NCBI RefSeq assembly: GCF_002163715.1
Contig: NZ_CP015698.1
Span: 1,054,001-1,118,000 of the forward strand
Reading direction: 5' to 3'
DNA length: 64,000 nt
Source of the DNA: Curvibacter sp. AEP1-3
GTDB taxonomy: Bacteria > Pseudomonadota > Gammaproteobacteria > Burkholderiales > Burkholderiaceae_C
How positions within the stretch are numbered: the first letter of the stretch is position 1; each line of letters opens with the position of its first letter. Both the position numbers and the translations under genes were made by a program. The notes below the pieces were generated by a model. The model did no database searches, was not told where the DNA came from, and saw only the letters and a program-made list of their open reading frames with translations. Below are positions 19,005 through 27,967 of the stretch, piece after piece.

Positions 19005-20291
19005 TCAATGCACCTTGGTATGCACGACCCGTTGGGGATAGGGAATGTCAATGCCGTGCTCGCGCAGGGTCTTGAGAATGGCGAGGTTGATTTCTGAACG
19101 CAGATTGCCTTGCCCGTTTTCCAGATCGTCAATCCAGTAAGCCACAGAAAACTCCAGCCCATCTGCCCCGAAGTTGGCCAATTGCACCGCCGGCGCCGGC
19201 TCCCGCAAAACGCGCGGCTGACTCAGTGCCGCCTCCAGCAGCAAGACCATAACCTGCTCCACTTGGCTGTCATAACCCACGGTCACCGACACACTCTGGT
19301 TCACCTTGGGGTCAGCCAATGAGAGGTTTTCCACACGCTGGGTAATCAGCATTTCATTCGGCACGATGGACTCGCGCCCGGTCTGGCTGCGCACCACGGT
19401 GTAGCGGGCGTTGATCTGGGTGATCTGCCCCTCAAACCCGTCGACCCGCACCACATCACCAATGCGCATGCTGCGCTCCGTCAGAATCACAAAGCCCGAT
19501 ACATAGTTGGCCGCCAGCTTCTGCAAGCCCAGACCGATACCCACGCCCACTGCCCCGCCCAGCACCGAGAGAGCAGTGAGATCAATGCCCACGGCTGAGA
19601 GCGCCATCATCAAACCCACGAACATCAGCACCGCGCGAACGGCATTGCTGGCCGCCTTGCGCAGCGAGAGTTCGCCGCCGGTGGCTGAGCGCAGCAAGCG
19701 GGATTCAATGCCGGCCGATATCCACAGCGTGATGATGAGCACCGCGCCCGCAGTCACCATGCCTTCGAGAATGTTGCGCACCGACAGCGTGGTTCCACCC
19801 ACCTTCCAGGTGATCAGGTCCAGCTCATTGAGAATGACAGGCAACAAGCCGCTCACCCACAGCACCATGGCCATCCAGGCGACCCATGAAATAGTCTGTT
19901 CCAAAGGCTTGATCCAGCGCGACTCCGCAAACGTCGCCTGCAAGACCTTGACGCCCACCCGGATCACTACCAGCGAGATCAACACCGGTATCACGACCCG
20001 GAATACCGCGATGTTTACAAAGTGGCTCAGCAGCTCCAGCGCCACATAGCCCAAGCACAAAAGTACCAAGGGGAACAAAACCCCGTCGATCACCCGCCGG
20101 CCGAACCAGATCGATTTTTCTTCCTGCTGCCCCAGCGCTTTGCGCAAGGCAGCCACCAGCCCCCAGGCGGCAAGCACGCTCACGCCCAATGCCGCCAACT
20201 CCAGCAAAACTGTCGCTTGGGTAAATGCATCCAGCCAGCCGGCAAAGTCGTCTATCGGCTGGGGTGCGGGAATGTGTTTCAAAGAAGCCAT
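19005..20291 (-). CDS. MscS-family mechanosensitive channel
   Basis: Inner-membrane protein (428 aa) of the small-conductance mechanosensitive channel family, which releases solutes on osmotic downshock. Five or so hydrophobic segments precede the pore-lining helix, which merges into LSVLGGAVGVGIGLGLQKLAANYVSG (about 245-270), the conserved MscS TM3/beta-domain junction. The cytoplasmic beta domain follows with GDVVRVDGFEGQITQINARYTVVR and IVPNEMLITQRVENLS, then a C-terminal alpha/beta part ending in DIPYPQRVV. Start: an ATG (MASLKHI) and a GTG three codons earlier are both possible. It begins about 20 bases after the deacetylase gene and may be co-transcribed with it. Confidence 0.9.
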   Translation of the reverse strand: MASLKHIPAPQPIDDFAGWLDAFTQATVLLELAALGVSVLAAWGLVAALRKALGQQEEKSIWFGRRVIDGVLFPLVLLCLGYVALELLSHFVNIAVFRVVIPVLISLVVIRVGVKVLQATFAESRWIKPLEQTISWVAWMAMVLWVSGLLPVILNELDLITWKVGGTTLSVRNILEGMVTAGAVLIITLWISAGIESRLLRSATGGELSLRKAASNAVRAVLMFVGLMMALSAVGIDLTALSVLGGAVGVGIGLGLQKLAANYVSGFVILTERSMRIGDVVRVDGFEGQITQINARYTVVRSQTGRESIVPNEMLITQRVENLSLADPKVNQSVSVTVGYDSQVEQVMVLLLEAALSQPRVLREPAPAVQLANFGADGLEFSVAYWIDDLENGQGNLRSEINLAILKTLREHGIDIPYPQRVVHTKVH

Positions 20292-20310
20292 CGGTTTCAC
20301 AAAATATCAA

Positions 20311-21264
20311 TTACAAATCTGCCAGCACACGCACATGGGCTTCCACGCTGCGCGCCAAGGCGTCGAGGTTATACCCGCCCTCCAGGCAAGAAACGATGCG
20401 TCCCTGCGCATGCCGGTCCGCCACCGCCTTGATCTGCCGCGTCATCCACGCGTAGTCGTCTTCCAACAAGCCCATCTGGCCTAGGTCGTCGTCTCGATGA
20501 GCATCAAAGCCGGCGCTGACAAAAATCATCTCCGGGCGATACGCCTCCAAGCGCGGCAGCCACTGTTCCTTCACCAGATCCCGAATGGCATCGCCCCGGG
20601 TATAGGCCGGCACGGGCACATTCAACAGATTGCTGGCATGCGACTGGGCGCCCCCATAGGGGTAAAACGGATGTTGGAAAAAACCCAGCATCAATATGCG
20701 CTGGTCGCCGGCGACGATGTTTTCTGTGCCATTGCCGTGGTGCACATCAAAGTCCACGATGGCCACACGCTGCAAGCCGTGACGCTCCAGCGCGTAACGC
20801 GCAGCCACTGCCACATTGTTGAAAATGCAAAAGCCCATACCTTCGCTTTTGCAGGCGTGGTGCCCGGGCGGGCGCACCGAGCAAAACGCATTCTCCAATT
20901 CCCCCGCTATGACAGCGTCGGTGGCGGCCAATGCGGCACCTGTCGCACGCAAAGCCGCATCCCATGTGTGGATATTCATGGAGGTATCGGGATCCACCTG
21001 GGCATGGGTCGGACCACCCGCCGCAACATCGTCCCGCAGGGCGTCGGTGAGTCCACGGACTGAGGCCACGTACATGCGGCTGTGGGCCAACTCCAAATCT
21101 GCCAGCGGCGCCAGTGGCGGCTCCCGGCGATCCAGCGCATCCATTACGCCGGCGGCAAGCAGCCTGTCGTCGATCGCACTCAAGCGTTCGGGGCATTCCG
21201 GATGGCCGCGGCCCATCTCGTGCAAGTGGCAATCGCGGTGCGTAAAGTATCCGGTCTTCTTCAC
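20311..21264 (-). CDS. Histone-deacetylase-family hydrolase (AcuC/acetylpolyamine amidohydrolase type)
   Basis: Zinc-dependent amidohydrolase of the class II deacetylase-like group. Starting at GTG (VKKTGYFTHRDCHLHEMG) it has 317 residues. Zinc and catalytic motifs: RPPGHHACKSEGMGFCIFNN (about 129-148, the His-His pair), VDFDVHHGNGTEN (about 169-181, zinc ligands Asp and His) and SAGFDAHRDDDLGQ (about 247-260, third ligand Asp). The frame runs upstream to codons that would overlap the divergent moxR gene; family members usually begin near TGYFTH, hence the GTG choice, though its ribosome-binding site is weak. Natural substrates of such bacterial enzymes include acetylpolyamines and acetylated proteins; which applies here is unknown. 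Confidence 0.85.
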   Translation of the reverse strand: MKKTGYFTHRDCHLHEMGRGHPECPERLSAIDDRLLAAGVMDALDRREPPLAPLADLELAHSRMYVASVRGLTDALRDDVAAGGPTHAQVDPDTSMNIHTWDAALRATGAALAATDAVIAGELENAFCSVRPPGHHACKSEGMGFCIFNNVAVAARYALERHGLQRVAIVDFDVHHGNGTENIVAGDQRILMLGFFQHPFYPYGGAQSHASNLLNVPVPAYTRGDAIRDLVKEQWLPRLEAYRPEMIFVSAGFDAHRDDDLGQMGLLEDDYAWMTRQIKAVADRHAQGRIVSCLEGGYNLDALARSVEAHVRVLADL

Positions 21265-21304
21265 CTGTGTCTCGGCTTTTTTGATTTTCGGGTAAGGTCT
21301 CTTT

Positions 21305-22225
21305 ATGGACATCCAAGACAAACTCAGATCCCTGCTCAACCAGCTTAACACGGTGATTGTGGGTAAACCCGATCAGATCCGCGACTGCGTGGCCTGCCTC
21401 TTGGCCGGTGGTCACCTGCTGATTGACGACGTACCCGGCGTGGGCAAAACCACCTTGGCCCACGCGCTGTCGCGCACCTTCGGCTTGCAGTTTTCGCGGG
21501 TGCAGTTCACCTCCGACCTGATGCCCAGCGATCTGACCGGCGTGTCGGTGTACGAGCGCGGCAAAGAAGCTTTTGTATTCCACCCCGGCCCCTTGTTTGC
21601 CCAGGTGCTACTGGCCGATGAAATCAACCGCGCCAGCCCCAAGACCCAGAGCGCCCTGCTCGAAGCCATGGAAGAAAAGCAGGTCACCGTAGAAGGTGAA
21701 ACCCGCGCCCTGCCCCGCCCTTTCTTCGTCATCGCCACCCAGAACCCCTTGGACCAGCTCGGCACCTACGCGCTGCCCGAATCCCAGCTGGACCGCTTTC
21801 TGATGCGCATCTCCCTGGGCTACCCGGACCGTGCGGCTGAGCGCGCCTTGCTCGCAGGCGTTGACCGCCGCGCCATGGTCGACCACCTGCCCAGCCTGTT
21901 GCAAGGAGATGAGCTGGATCGCCTGCAGCAGGCGGTGCAAGCCGTGCATGCAGCCGACCCGCTGCTGGACTATGTGCAAGACCTGATCACCGCGACCCGA
22001 AGCGGCCGCTGGTTCCTGCAAGGCCTGTCGCCCCGCGCCGGTATTGCGTTGCTGCGAGCCGCCAAAGCCCAGGCCCTGATCAGCGGCCGTGACTACGTGG
22101 CACCCGACGATGTGCAGGCCGTGCTGCCGCAAACCATTGCGCACCGGCTGATTCCGGTAGGTGACGCGGGGCGCGGTGCCGAAGAGCAGGTGCGCGCGAT
22201 GTTGCAATCGGTTCCGCTGCCCTGA
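21305..22225 (+). CDS. MoxR-family AAA+ ATPase
   Basis: Chaperone-like AAA+ ATPase (306 aa) of the MoxR family. Walker A is VPGVGKTTLAHAL (about 44-56), Walker B is LLADEINRASPKTQSALLEAMEE (about 103-125), sensor 1 is FVIATQNPLDQLGTY, and the arginine-finger/sensor 2 region contains SPRAGIALLRAAKA. It starts an operon: its stop codon overlaps the ATG of a DUF58 gene, and a TgpA transglutaminase gene follows. This MoxR-DUF58-TgpA order is a very common conserved trio. Its role is unclear; a part in cofactor insertion or envelope assembly with von Willebrand-like DUF58 proteins is generally suspected. Confidence 0.93.
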   Translation: MDIQDKLRSLLNQLNTVIVGKPDQIRDCVACLLAGGHLLIDDVPGVGKTTLAHALSRTFGLQFSRVQFTSDLMPSDLTGVSVYERGKEAFVFHPGPLFAQVLLADEINRASPKTQSALLEAMEEKQVTVEGETRALPRPFFVIATQNPLDQLGTYALPESQLDRFLMRISLGYPDRAAERALLAGVDRRAMVDHLPSLLQGDELDRLQQAVQAVHAADPLLDYVQDLITATRSGRWFLQGLSPRAGIALLRAAKAQALISGRDYVAPDDVQAVLPQTIAHRLIPVGDAGRGAEEQVRAMLQSVPLP

Positions 22226-23292
22226 TGGCCCCCCCACTAAGCGCCCTTGGCGCCTCCCCCCCAGGGGGGCGCACCCGGTGGACCGGTGGAGCCGGATCCA
22301 CGGGTGCTCTGACTTGGAATCCGTTCACCCTTGTGCGGTGGCGCTTTCAAGCCTGGTGGCAAGCGCGCTTGCCACTCAAGGACAGCACCACCCTCACCCA
22401 GCGCAATGTGTACATCCTGCCCACGCGGCCGGGTTTTATGCTGGGGCTCACGCTGCTGGTGCTGCTGGTGGCCAGCATCAACTACCAGCTCAATCTGGGT
22501 TATCTGCTGACCTTCATGCTGACCGGGGCTGCCATCATTGGCGTACATGTGTGCCACGGGACGCTCAGTGGCCTCACTATGCATTTGATAGCGCCTGACG
22601 CACATTTCGCGGGCGCCAGCGTGCCATTGGGCATACAACTCAACAACCCGTCCAAACGCAACCGTTACGGCATCGGCCTGGCTGTTCTGGGCAGCGGACA
22701 CTGGAGCTGGACCGACGTGGGCCCGCAAGGCAGCGCCAAGGTGCAGATCAGCTTTCCCGCCACGGTGCGTGGGCTGCAGCCCCTGCCGGCCCTGACCGCA
22801 GAAACCCGCTTTCCGCTAGGGACCTTCCGGGTCTGGACCGTGTGGCGCCCGGCCTCCAAGGTGCTGGTATACCCCGCGCCGGAATTGAATCCACCCCCCT
22901 TACCACCGGGTGAGCCGCGCAGCGGCGGCACCCAAACCGCCCAGCGCCACACCACCGGCGAGTTCGATGGTGTACGTGCCTACCGCCGGGGCGACCCGCT
23001 CAAACTCGTGGTCTGGAAGAAGGCCGCCAAGAGCGACGAACTGGTCAGCCGCGATGCCCAACAAGCCCAGCGACTGGAGCTGTGGCTGGACTTGGGCGCT
23101 GTGGAAAACCAGCTCCGCAGCCGCGCTGCCAGTGGCGTGCGAGAGCTGGCCCTCTCTCGCCTGTGTGCCTGGGTGCTGCAAGCCGAAACCCGTGGCCTGC
23201 GCTACGGTTTGCGTTTGGGCTGGCACGAGTTGGCGCCCGATAGCGGACCGGCCCACCAAAAGAACTGCTTGCAAGCCCTGGCGCTGGCCTGA
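22225..23292 (+). CDS. DUF58-domain membrane protein
   Basis: A 355 aa protein whose ATG overlaps the moxR stop (TGATG). After about 60 residues, two adjacent membrane segments appear (FMLGLTLLVLLVASINY, LGYLLTFMLTGAAIIGVHV, about 72-110). The C-terminal half holds the DUF58 core: EFDGVRAYRRGDPLKLVVWKKAAKSDELVSRD (about 248-279), in which RxYRxGDxxxxIxWKxxA is the family signature. DUF58 proteins look like von Willebrand-factor A relatives and pair with MoxR ATPases. Codons for LIAPDAHFAGAS near 122-134 coincide with an in-frame copy of the dispersed repeat. Function beyond the operon link is not known. Confidence 0.88.
   Translation: MAPPLSALGASPPGGRTRWTGGAGSTGALTWNPFTLVRWRFQAWWQARLPLKDSTTLTQRNVYILPTRPGFMLGLTLLVLLVASINYQLNLGYLLTFMLTGAAIIGVHVCHGTLSGLTMHLIAPDAHFAGASVPLGIQLNNPSKRNRYGIGLAVLGSGHWSWTDVGPQGSAKVQISFPATVRGLQPLPALTAETRFPLGTFRVWTVWRPASKVLVYPAPELNPPPLPPGEPRSGGTQTAQRHTTGEFDGVRAYRRGDPLKLVVWKKAAKSDELVSRDAQQAQRLELWLDLGAVENQLRSRAASGVRELALSRLCAWVLQAETRGLRYGLRLGWHELAPDSGPAHQKNCLQALALA
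22576..22619 (+). repeat. Dispersed palindromic repeat copy 5, inside the DUF58 gene
   Basis: ACTATGCATTTGATAGC, GCCTGACGCACATTTC and GCGGGCGCCAG in order, fully within the reading frame, where it encodes TMHLIAPDAHFAGAS. Confidence 0.75.
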
Positions 23293-23316
23293 GCCCACCG
23301 AACCCCGACCGCCGCC

Positions 23317-25323
23317 ATGCTGCAACGCCTTCAAACCCTGCCCCGTGAGGCCCGCGACACCCTGTTTTTGCTGGGGGTGATTGCCTGGGTCATCCTGCCG
23401 CAGCTGGACCGCCTGCCCTGGTGGTGCAGCGCGATGGCAGGCGCAGTGCTGCTGTGGCGCGGCGTGCTGGCCTGGGGCAGCCGCCCCCTGCCTTCGCGCT
23501 GGTGGCTGTTGGCCTTGCTGGCGCTGGCCACGGCCGGCACCTGGTTCAGCTACCGCACCCTGCTCGGGCGGGATGCCGGGGTCACCTTCATCGTGGTGCT
23601 GCTGGCACTCAAAACCCTGGAGATGCGGGCAAGGCGCGATGCCTTCGTCATCTTCTTTCTGGGCTTTTTCACCATGCTCAGCAACTTCTTTTTCTCGCAA
23701 AGCCTGCTGACTGCGGGGGCCATGGTGATCGCCCTGCTGGGCCTGCTGACGGCGCTGGTCAACAGCCACATGCCGGTCGGCCGCCCGCCCCTGATGCAGG
23801 CCGCACGCATGGCGGGGTGGATGGCGCTGGCCGGCGCCCCCATCATGGCGGCACTGTTCATGCTGTTCCCCCGCATCGCTCCGCTGTGGGGCTTGCCGGG
23901 CGACGCGATGAGCGGGCGCAGCGGCCTCTCCGGCCAAATGCAGGTAGGCACGATTGCCAGCCTCGCACTGGACGACAGCATTGCCATGCGTATCAAGTTT
24001 GACGGCCCGCCGCCGCCCCAGGATCAGATGTATTTCCGCGGCCCGGTGTTCTCCACCTTTGACGGACGCGAATGGAAACCGCTGCGCTCGGCTTTCCCCT
24101 CCCGCGTCCAGCTGCAGCCCGAACTCGCGGTGCGCGGCAACCCCGTGAGCTACCAAGTCACCCTGGCGGCTAACAACCGCCCGTGGCTCATGGTGTTGGA
24201 CGCCACACCACAGGCACCCGAGATCGTGGGCTACAGCGTGAGCATGGGGCCCGACCTGCAATGGCAAGCCGACCAGCCGATTGCTGATCTTGTGCGCTAC
24301 CGCGCTACCAGCTACCCTGACTTCCGGCATGGCCCCAACCGCTTGGCCGTGGGCCTGCAGGACTACCTAGACCTCCCTCCGGGCTTCAACCCCCGTACCC
24401 TGCAACTGGCCGCCAACCTGCGCAGCCAGCCAGCGTTGGCCAATGCCGACGCCCAAACGCTGGTGGATGCCTTGCTGCGCAAACTCCGCAGAGACGGCTA
24501 CGAATACACCCTGGAGCCCGGCGTCTATGGCACCCATACGGCCGACGAGTTCTGGTTCGACCGCAAGGCCGGTTTTTGCGAACACATTGCGTCGAGCTTT
24601 GTCATCCTGATGCGCGCTTTGGATATACCCGCCCGTGTCGTCACCGGTTACCAGGGTGGGCAGGTCAACACTGTGGATGGTTTCTGGACCGTACGGCAAA
24701 GCGATGCCCACGCGTGGGCTGAAGTCTGGATGGCCGGCCGCGGCTGGGTGCGGGTGGACCCGACATCGGCCGTCTCGCCGGGCCGGGTGGGTATAGGCAC
24801 CTACACCCGCTTGCAACCCCAACCCAATGTGTTTACCCAAGCCCTCAACACCGTGAGCCCAGGCTTCTCGGTGAACCTGCGCGCGATCTGGGAAGCCACC
24901 AACAACCGTTGGAACCAGTGGGTGCTGAACTACAGCCAGGCCAAGCAAATGGATTTGCTGCGCAACATGGGCTTCAGCGCGCCGGACTGGCAGGACCTGA
25001 GCACTGTGCTGATCGGCCTGATCGTCACTGCCAGCCTGGCGGGCGCTGGCTGGAACTGGTGGGAGCGGCAACGCCAGGACCCCTGGCTGCGTTTGCTACA
25101 AGGTGCGAGGCAGCGCCTGCGTGCACTGGGCCTGCCGGTGCCGGAGGATGGGACGCCACGTGCACTGGCGAACTTGCTTCAGGGTGACGCGCGGGCCACG
25201 CCCGAGGCTATCGCTTGGCTCATGCGCTTGGAAGCGTGGCGCTATGCCAAACAGAAGGGCAACGCCGCGGATTTGCGCAACTTGCGCCGCGAACTGAACA
25301 CCCTGCGCTGGTTCCAGGCCTGA
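23317..25323 (+). CDS. TgpA-type membrane transglutaminase-like protein (DUF3488)
   Basis: A 668 aa membrane protein. The first ~190 residues contain about six hydrophobic segments (DUF3488). A large periplasmic region follows, ending in a papain-like transglutaminase core: KAGFCEHIASSFVILMRAL (Cys near 424), SDAHAWAEVWMAGRGW (His near 468) and VRVDPTSAVSPGRV (Asp near 484). One more membrane helix (VLIGLIVTASLAGAGW) and a DUF4129-like helical tail complete it. The Cys-His-Asp triad is intact, so peptide cleavage or cross-linking is possible. It is the third gene of the moxR-DUF58-tgpA operon. Pseudomonas TgpA (PA2873) is reported essential; that may not hold here. Confidence 0.92.
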   Translation: MLQRLQTLPREARDTLFLLGVIAWVILPQLDRLPWWCSAMAGAVLLWRGVLAWGSRPLPSRWWLLALLALATAGTWFSYRTLLGRDAGVTFIVVLLALKTLEMRARRDAFVIFFLGFFTMLSNFFFSQSLLTAGAMVIALLGLLTALVNSHMPVGRPPLMQAARMAGWMALAGAPIMAALFMLFPRIAPLWGLPGDAMSGRSGLSGQMQVGTIASLALDDSIAMRIKFDGPPPPQDQMYFRGPVFSTFDGREWKPLRSAFPSRVQLQPELAVRGNPVSYQVTLAANNRPWLMVLDATPQAPEIVGYSVSMGPDLQWQADQPIADLVRYRATSYPDFRHGPNRLAVGLQDYLDLPPGFNPRTLQLAANLRSQPALANADAQTLVDALLRKLRRDGYEYTLEPGVYGTHTADEFWFDRKAGFCEHIASSFVILMRALDIPARVVTGYQGGQVNTVDGFWTVRQSDAHAWAEVWMAGRGWVRVDPTSAVSPGRVGIGTYTRLQPQPNVFTQALNTVSPGFSVNLRAIWEATNNRWNQWVLNYSQAKQMDLLRNMGFSAPDWQDLSTVLIGLIVTASLAGAGWNWWERQRQDPWLRLLQGARQRLRALGLPVPEDGTPRALANLLQGDARATPEAIAWLMRLEAWRYAKQKGNAADLRNLRRELNTLRWFQA

Positions 25324-25327
25324 GGGC

Positions 25328-26686
25328 TCAGGAGGCCGGTGCGGAGGGGGAAGCCGCAGGCGCTTCTGAAGGCGCCACTGCGGGCAGTTCCTCCTCGGGC
25401 AGTGCCAAACTCTCACCCGCCAGGAACGCTTTGATCCAGGCATCCAGTTTCTGGAGACCCAGTTGAACCATGGCGCCATCCAGCGTTTTGCCGCTAACCT
25501 TCAGGATGCCGGCGCCGTACTCAAAGCCGGCTTGCACCCCATCAGGTACTTCATTCGCGTACCCGGTGGACAAGGCGAATGCCTTTTGCTCAGGCTGCAT
25601 GAGCTTGCCCTTGATATTGATGTGCCCGCTGCTGGAGAGCTGGCTGGCGAGCAGCACCTCGTCGCCCTGCGCGGGGGCCACAGTCAGCACCAGATTGCCA
25701 TCCAGACCGCCCTCATTGCCGCTGCCCTGCAGCTTGGGGATACCCACACTGAACCCGGCGAGCAGCAGCTTCTTCAGGGCAGTGCGCATTTGTAGCTTCT
25801 CGTCGGCCGTCGCGTTTTGCAGGCCGCAACTCTCACTGAACACTTTGCTCAGTGTCTGCACGCTGGCGGTATGCAGGCCTTTGACTTCGGCCTCCAGCAC
25901 CAGGTCTTTGAGGTTTTGCCCCAGAAACTGCGCACTGCGTACCGACTCGGTGACCCTGGAGTCCAGTCGGTCACCGCGCTCGGTCGTTTCGCTGCTGACG
26001 CGAAGGCCTTGCAGGGTCACGTCGGTGGTACTCATGCTTTCAATGTCCAAGGCCGCGCGGCCCGTACCTACCGTCCGGTTTTTCAGATCCAGGCTCAGAG
26101 TGATGTGTTTGGCCTCCAGGGCATTGCCATTGCCGCGCAATGCCATGCGTTCAAAGACCCAGTCAAAGCGCAAGGCCGTTTTCCCAAGCTCCATGCGCCC
26201 GCCGGAGGGCGTCACCTGCAGAGTTTCGCCGTTGGCCACCATGCCCAGCTCAGGCAGTTGCATCTCGGTACTGAAAGTGCCATCGAAGCCCGCGTGACCG
26301 GTTCCGGTGAGCTTGCCCCCGCGCAGCAGTTGTTGCACACCGGTAGCTGCCTCGCCCGCCGGCGCTGCAGACCAGTCAAAGCGCGTCAGGCCCTTCCAAT
26401 CCGGCACATGGCGGGCGCGGTACTCCAGATGCACTACGGTCGGCCCCTCGGCGTCTTCGGCACATTGGTTATGCCATTCCAGATCCAGTGCTCCGGAAGA
26501 ACTCAGCCAACCGGCTTCGTGCGCCAGATTTCGGATGCGCAAGTCGCCCTTGGAGTGCTCGAGCGCCAGCTCCTGCAAGCCGGCCGCCAACATGCGCGAG
26601 CTGTACCACGGGACCGCCAGAGCGCCTGCAGTGATAACAAGGGCACTGCCCGCCAGGGCAATACGGATTCGGGGCGATAAGCTCAT
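25328..26686 (-). CDS. DUF945 (YdgA-like) protein
   Basis: A 452 aa protein of the DUF945 family, related to E. coli YdgA. An N-terminal uncleaved signal anchor is seen (IALAGSALVITAGALAVPWY, about 9-28), and the rest is predicted periplasmic. The body has repeated beta-type segments (for example LSLDLKNRTVGTGRAALDI), typical of these large lipid-transfer-like or AsmA-like proteins. The C-terminus is Ala/Pro/Ser-rich (EELPAVAPSEAPAASPSAPAS). It converges on tgpA with four bases between the stop codons and no hairpin. Function is not established for the family; YdgA was linked to swarming and membrane properties in enteric bacteria. Confidence 0.75.
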   Translation of the reverse strand: MSLSPRIRIALAGSALVITAGALAVPWYSSRMLAAGLQELALEHSKGDLRIRNLAHEAGWLSSSGALDLEWHNQCAEDAEGPTVVHLEYRARHVPDWKGLTRFDWSAAPAGEAATGVQQLLRGGKLTGTGHAGFDGTFSTEMQLPELGMVANGETLQVTPSGGRMELGKTALRFDWVFERMALRGNGNALEAKHITLSLDLKNRTVGTGRAALDIESMSTTDVTLQGLRVSSETTERGDRLDSRVTESVRSAQFLGQNLKDLVLEAEVKGLHTASVQTLSKVFSESCGLQNATADEKLQMRTALKKLLLAGFSVGIPKLQGSGNEGGLDGNLVLTVAPAQGDEVLLASQLSSSGHINIKGKLMQPEQKAFALSTGYANEVPDGVQAGFEYGAGILKVSGKTLDGAMVQLGLQKLDAWIKAFLAGESLALPEEELPAVAPSEAPAASPSAPAS

Positions 26687-26860
26687 GAGTTAATTTGATT
26701 ATTTAAAACAAATAATGTGCGTTTTGCACAAATTAAGCAAAATCATACCCGCCATTGCAGCGGGGCTGAAAGACTCGACGCATCTTGTGACTGGCTACAC
26801 TGCCAGCCATGTGCCCGCACGTGCCTGATAACCGGCACCCACCCTTTGCAAGACTCTGTT

Positions 26861-27964
26861 GTGTCCCTGAAAAAAACTCTGTTTACTCTCGTTTTGATAG
26901 CAGCTTGCGCAAATTCCATGGGCGCTACCGGCAAAAAACACGCTAAATCCAAAGCCGTAACCAAGGCCTCAGCGGCAGCTACCGAAGGGACACCCTACGG
27001 CGACCGGGAAGACGTCATGCGCATGGCAGACGACATCGCCCAGCGCCGCAACTTGGACCCCGCCTGGGTCCGTGCCACCTTGTCGAAGGCCCGTATGGTT
27101 CCTTCCGTGGTGCGGGCGATCACGCCACCTGCGGTAGGCACCCCTAAAAACTGGGCCCTTTACCGCAGCCGTTTCGTGGAGCCCATCCGCATCAGGGCAG
27201 GGGTTAAATTCTGGCTCGCCAACCAAGAAACGCTGGCCCGCGCCGAAGCCCAGACCGGTGTACCGGCCAGCATCATCGTCGGCATCATCGGTGTCGAGAC
27301 CATTTACGGCCAGCAACTCGGCAACTACCGCGTCATTGACGCATTGACCACCCTGAGTTTTGATTTTCCGGACGCGCACCCGCGTAAGGCTGCACGGGCT
27401 GCCTACTTTTTGACCGAACTCGAGGCCTACCTCAGCCTCACCCAACGCACTGGCACCGACCCCATGGCCCTGCGCGGCAGCTACGCCGGCGCCATGGGCT
27501 GGCCACAGTTCATGCCCTCGAGTTGGGCCAAGTACGGTATCGACTTTGACGCGGACAGCCGGGTAGACCTGTTCCACAGCCAGGCCGATGTAATCGGCTC
27601 AGTGGCCAATTACTTCCAGGCATTCAAGTGGCAACGGGGCATGCCCACCCACTACCCGGTGCAGTTCGACATGGCACGCCTGGACCAGGCGGCCTTGATG
27701 GCCCCGGACATCGTGCCGACCTTCAGCCCCCCCACCATGCAGGACAAAGGTGTGGTGCTGGATGCCGCAGGCCAGGCGCACGCCGGCTTGCTGGCCCTGA
27801 TCGAGCTGCAAAACGGAGCCGAGCCCCCGACCTATGTGGCAGGCACCGAGAACTTTTACGTCATTACCCGCTACAACTGGAGCAGCTACTACGCCATGGC
27901 GGTCATTGATCTCGGACAGGCCGTGGCCCAAGCAGTACAAGCCCAGACAGGCATGCCAAAATAA
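26861..27964 (+). CDS. mltB: Membrane-bound lytic murein transglycosylase B-like lipoprotein
   Basis: Cleaves the MurNAc-GlcNAc bond of peptidoglycan with 1,6-anhydro products. From a GTG start the first 15 residues (VSLKKTLFTLVLIAA) precede Cys16; LIAAC is a good lipobox, so this is probably an outer-membrane lipoprotein. The family core follows: KFWLANQETLARAEAQTGVP, the catalytic-Glu motif IVGIIGVETIYGQQLG (Glu near 145), LRGSYAGAMGWPQFMPSSW and the C-terminal NFYVITRYNWSSYYAMAV, which is diagnostic for MltB. The frame stays open 48 codons upstream, but those codons lack protein-like character. The lipobox is encoded by a copy of the dispersed repeat. A SPOR-domain gene starts three bases downstream. 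Confidence 0.92.
   Translation: MSLKKTLFTLVLIAACANSMGATGKKHAKSKAVTKASAAATEGTPYGDREDVMRMADDIAQRRNLDPAWVRATLSKARMVPSVVRAITPPAVGTPKNWALYRSRFVEPIRIRAGVKFWLANQETLARAEAQTGVPASIIVGIIGVETIYGQQLGNYRVIDALTTLSFDFPDAHPRKAARAAYFLTELEAYLSLTQRTGTDPMALRGSYAGAMGWPQFMPSSWAKYGIDFDADSRVDLFHSQADVIGSVANYFQAFKWQRGMPTHYPVQFDMARLDQAALMAPDIVPTFSPPTMQDKGVVLDAAGQAHAGLLALIELQNGAEPPTYVAGTENFYVITRYNWSSYYAMAVIDLGQAVAQAVQAQTGMPK
26885..26927 (+). repeat. Dispersed palindromic repeat copy 6, encoding the MltB lipobox
   Basis: ACTCTCGTTTTGATAGC, AGCTTGCGCAAATTCC and ATGGGCGCTA in order. Within the frame it encodes TLVLIAACANSMGAT, that is, the hydrophobic core end, the lipobox LIAAC and the first mature residues. Confidence 0.75.
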
Positions 27965-27967
27965 GCC

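Noticed and set aside
26330..26375. GGTAGCTGCC ... GGCGCTGC in the DUF945 gene as another repeat copy.
   Set aside because: The middle third of the repeat and the first hairpin are missing; the match is too short to count.
26716..26730. TGTGC-GTTTT-GCACA in the AT-rich gap between the DUF945 and mltB genes as a CRP-like site.
   Set aside because: Spacer is five instead of six and the outer bases differ from TGTGA/TCACA. A binding site is possible but unsupported.
26717..26860. A 48-codon N-terminal extension of the MltB-like protein.
   Set aside because: The extension is Cys/His/Arg-rich with no family likeness, and a complete lipoprotein signal begins at the GTG.
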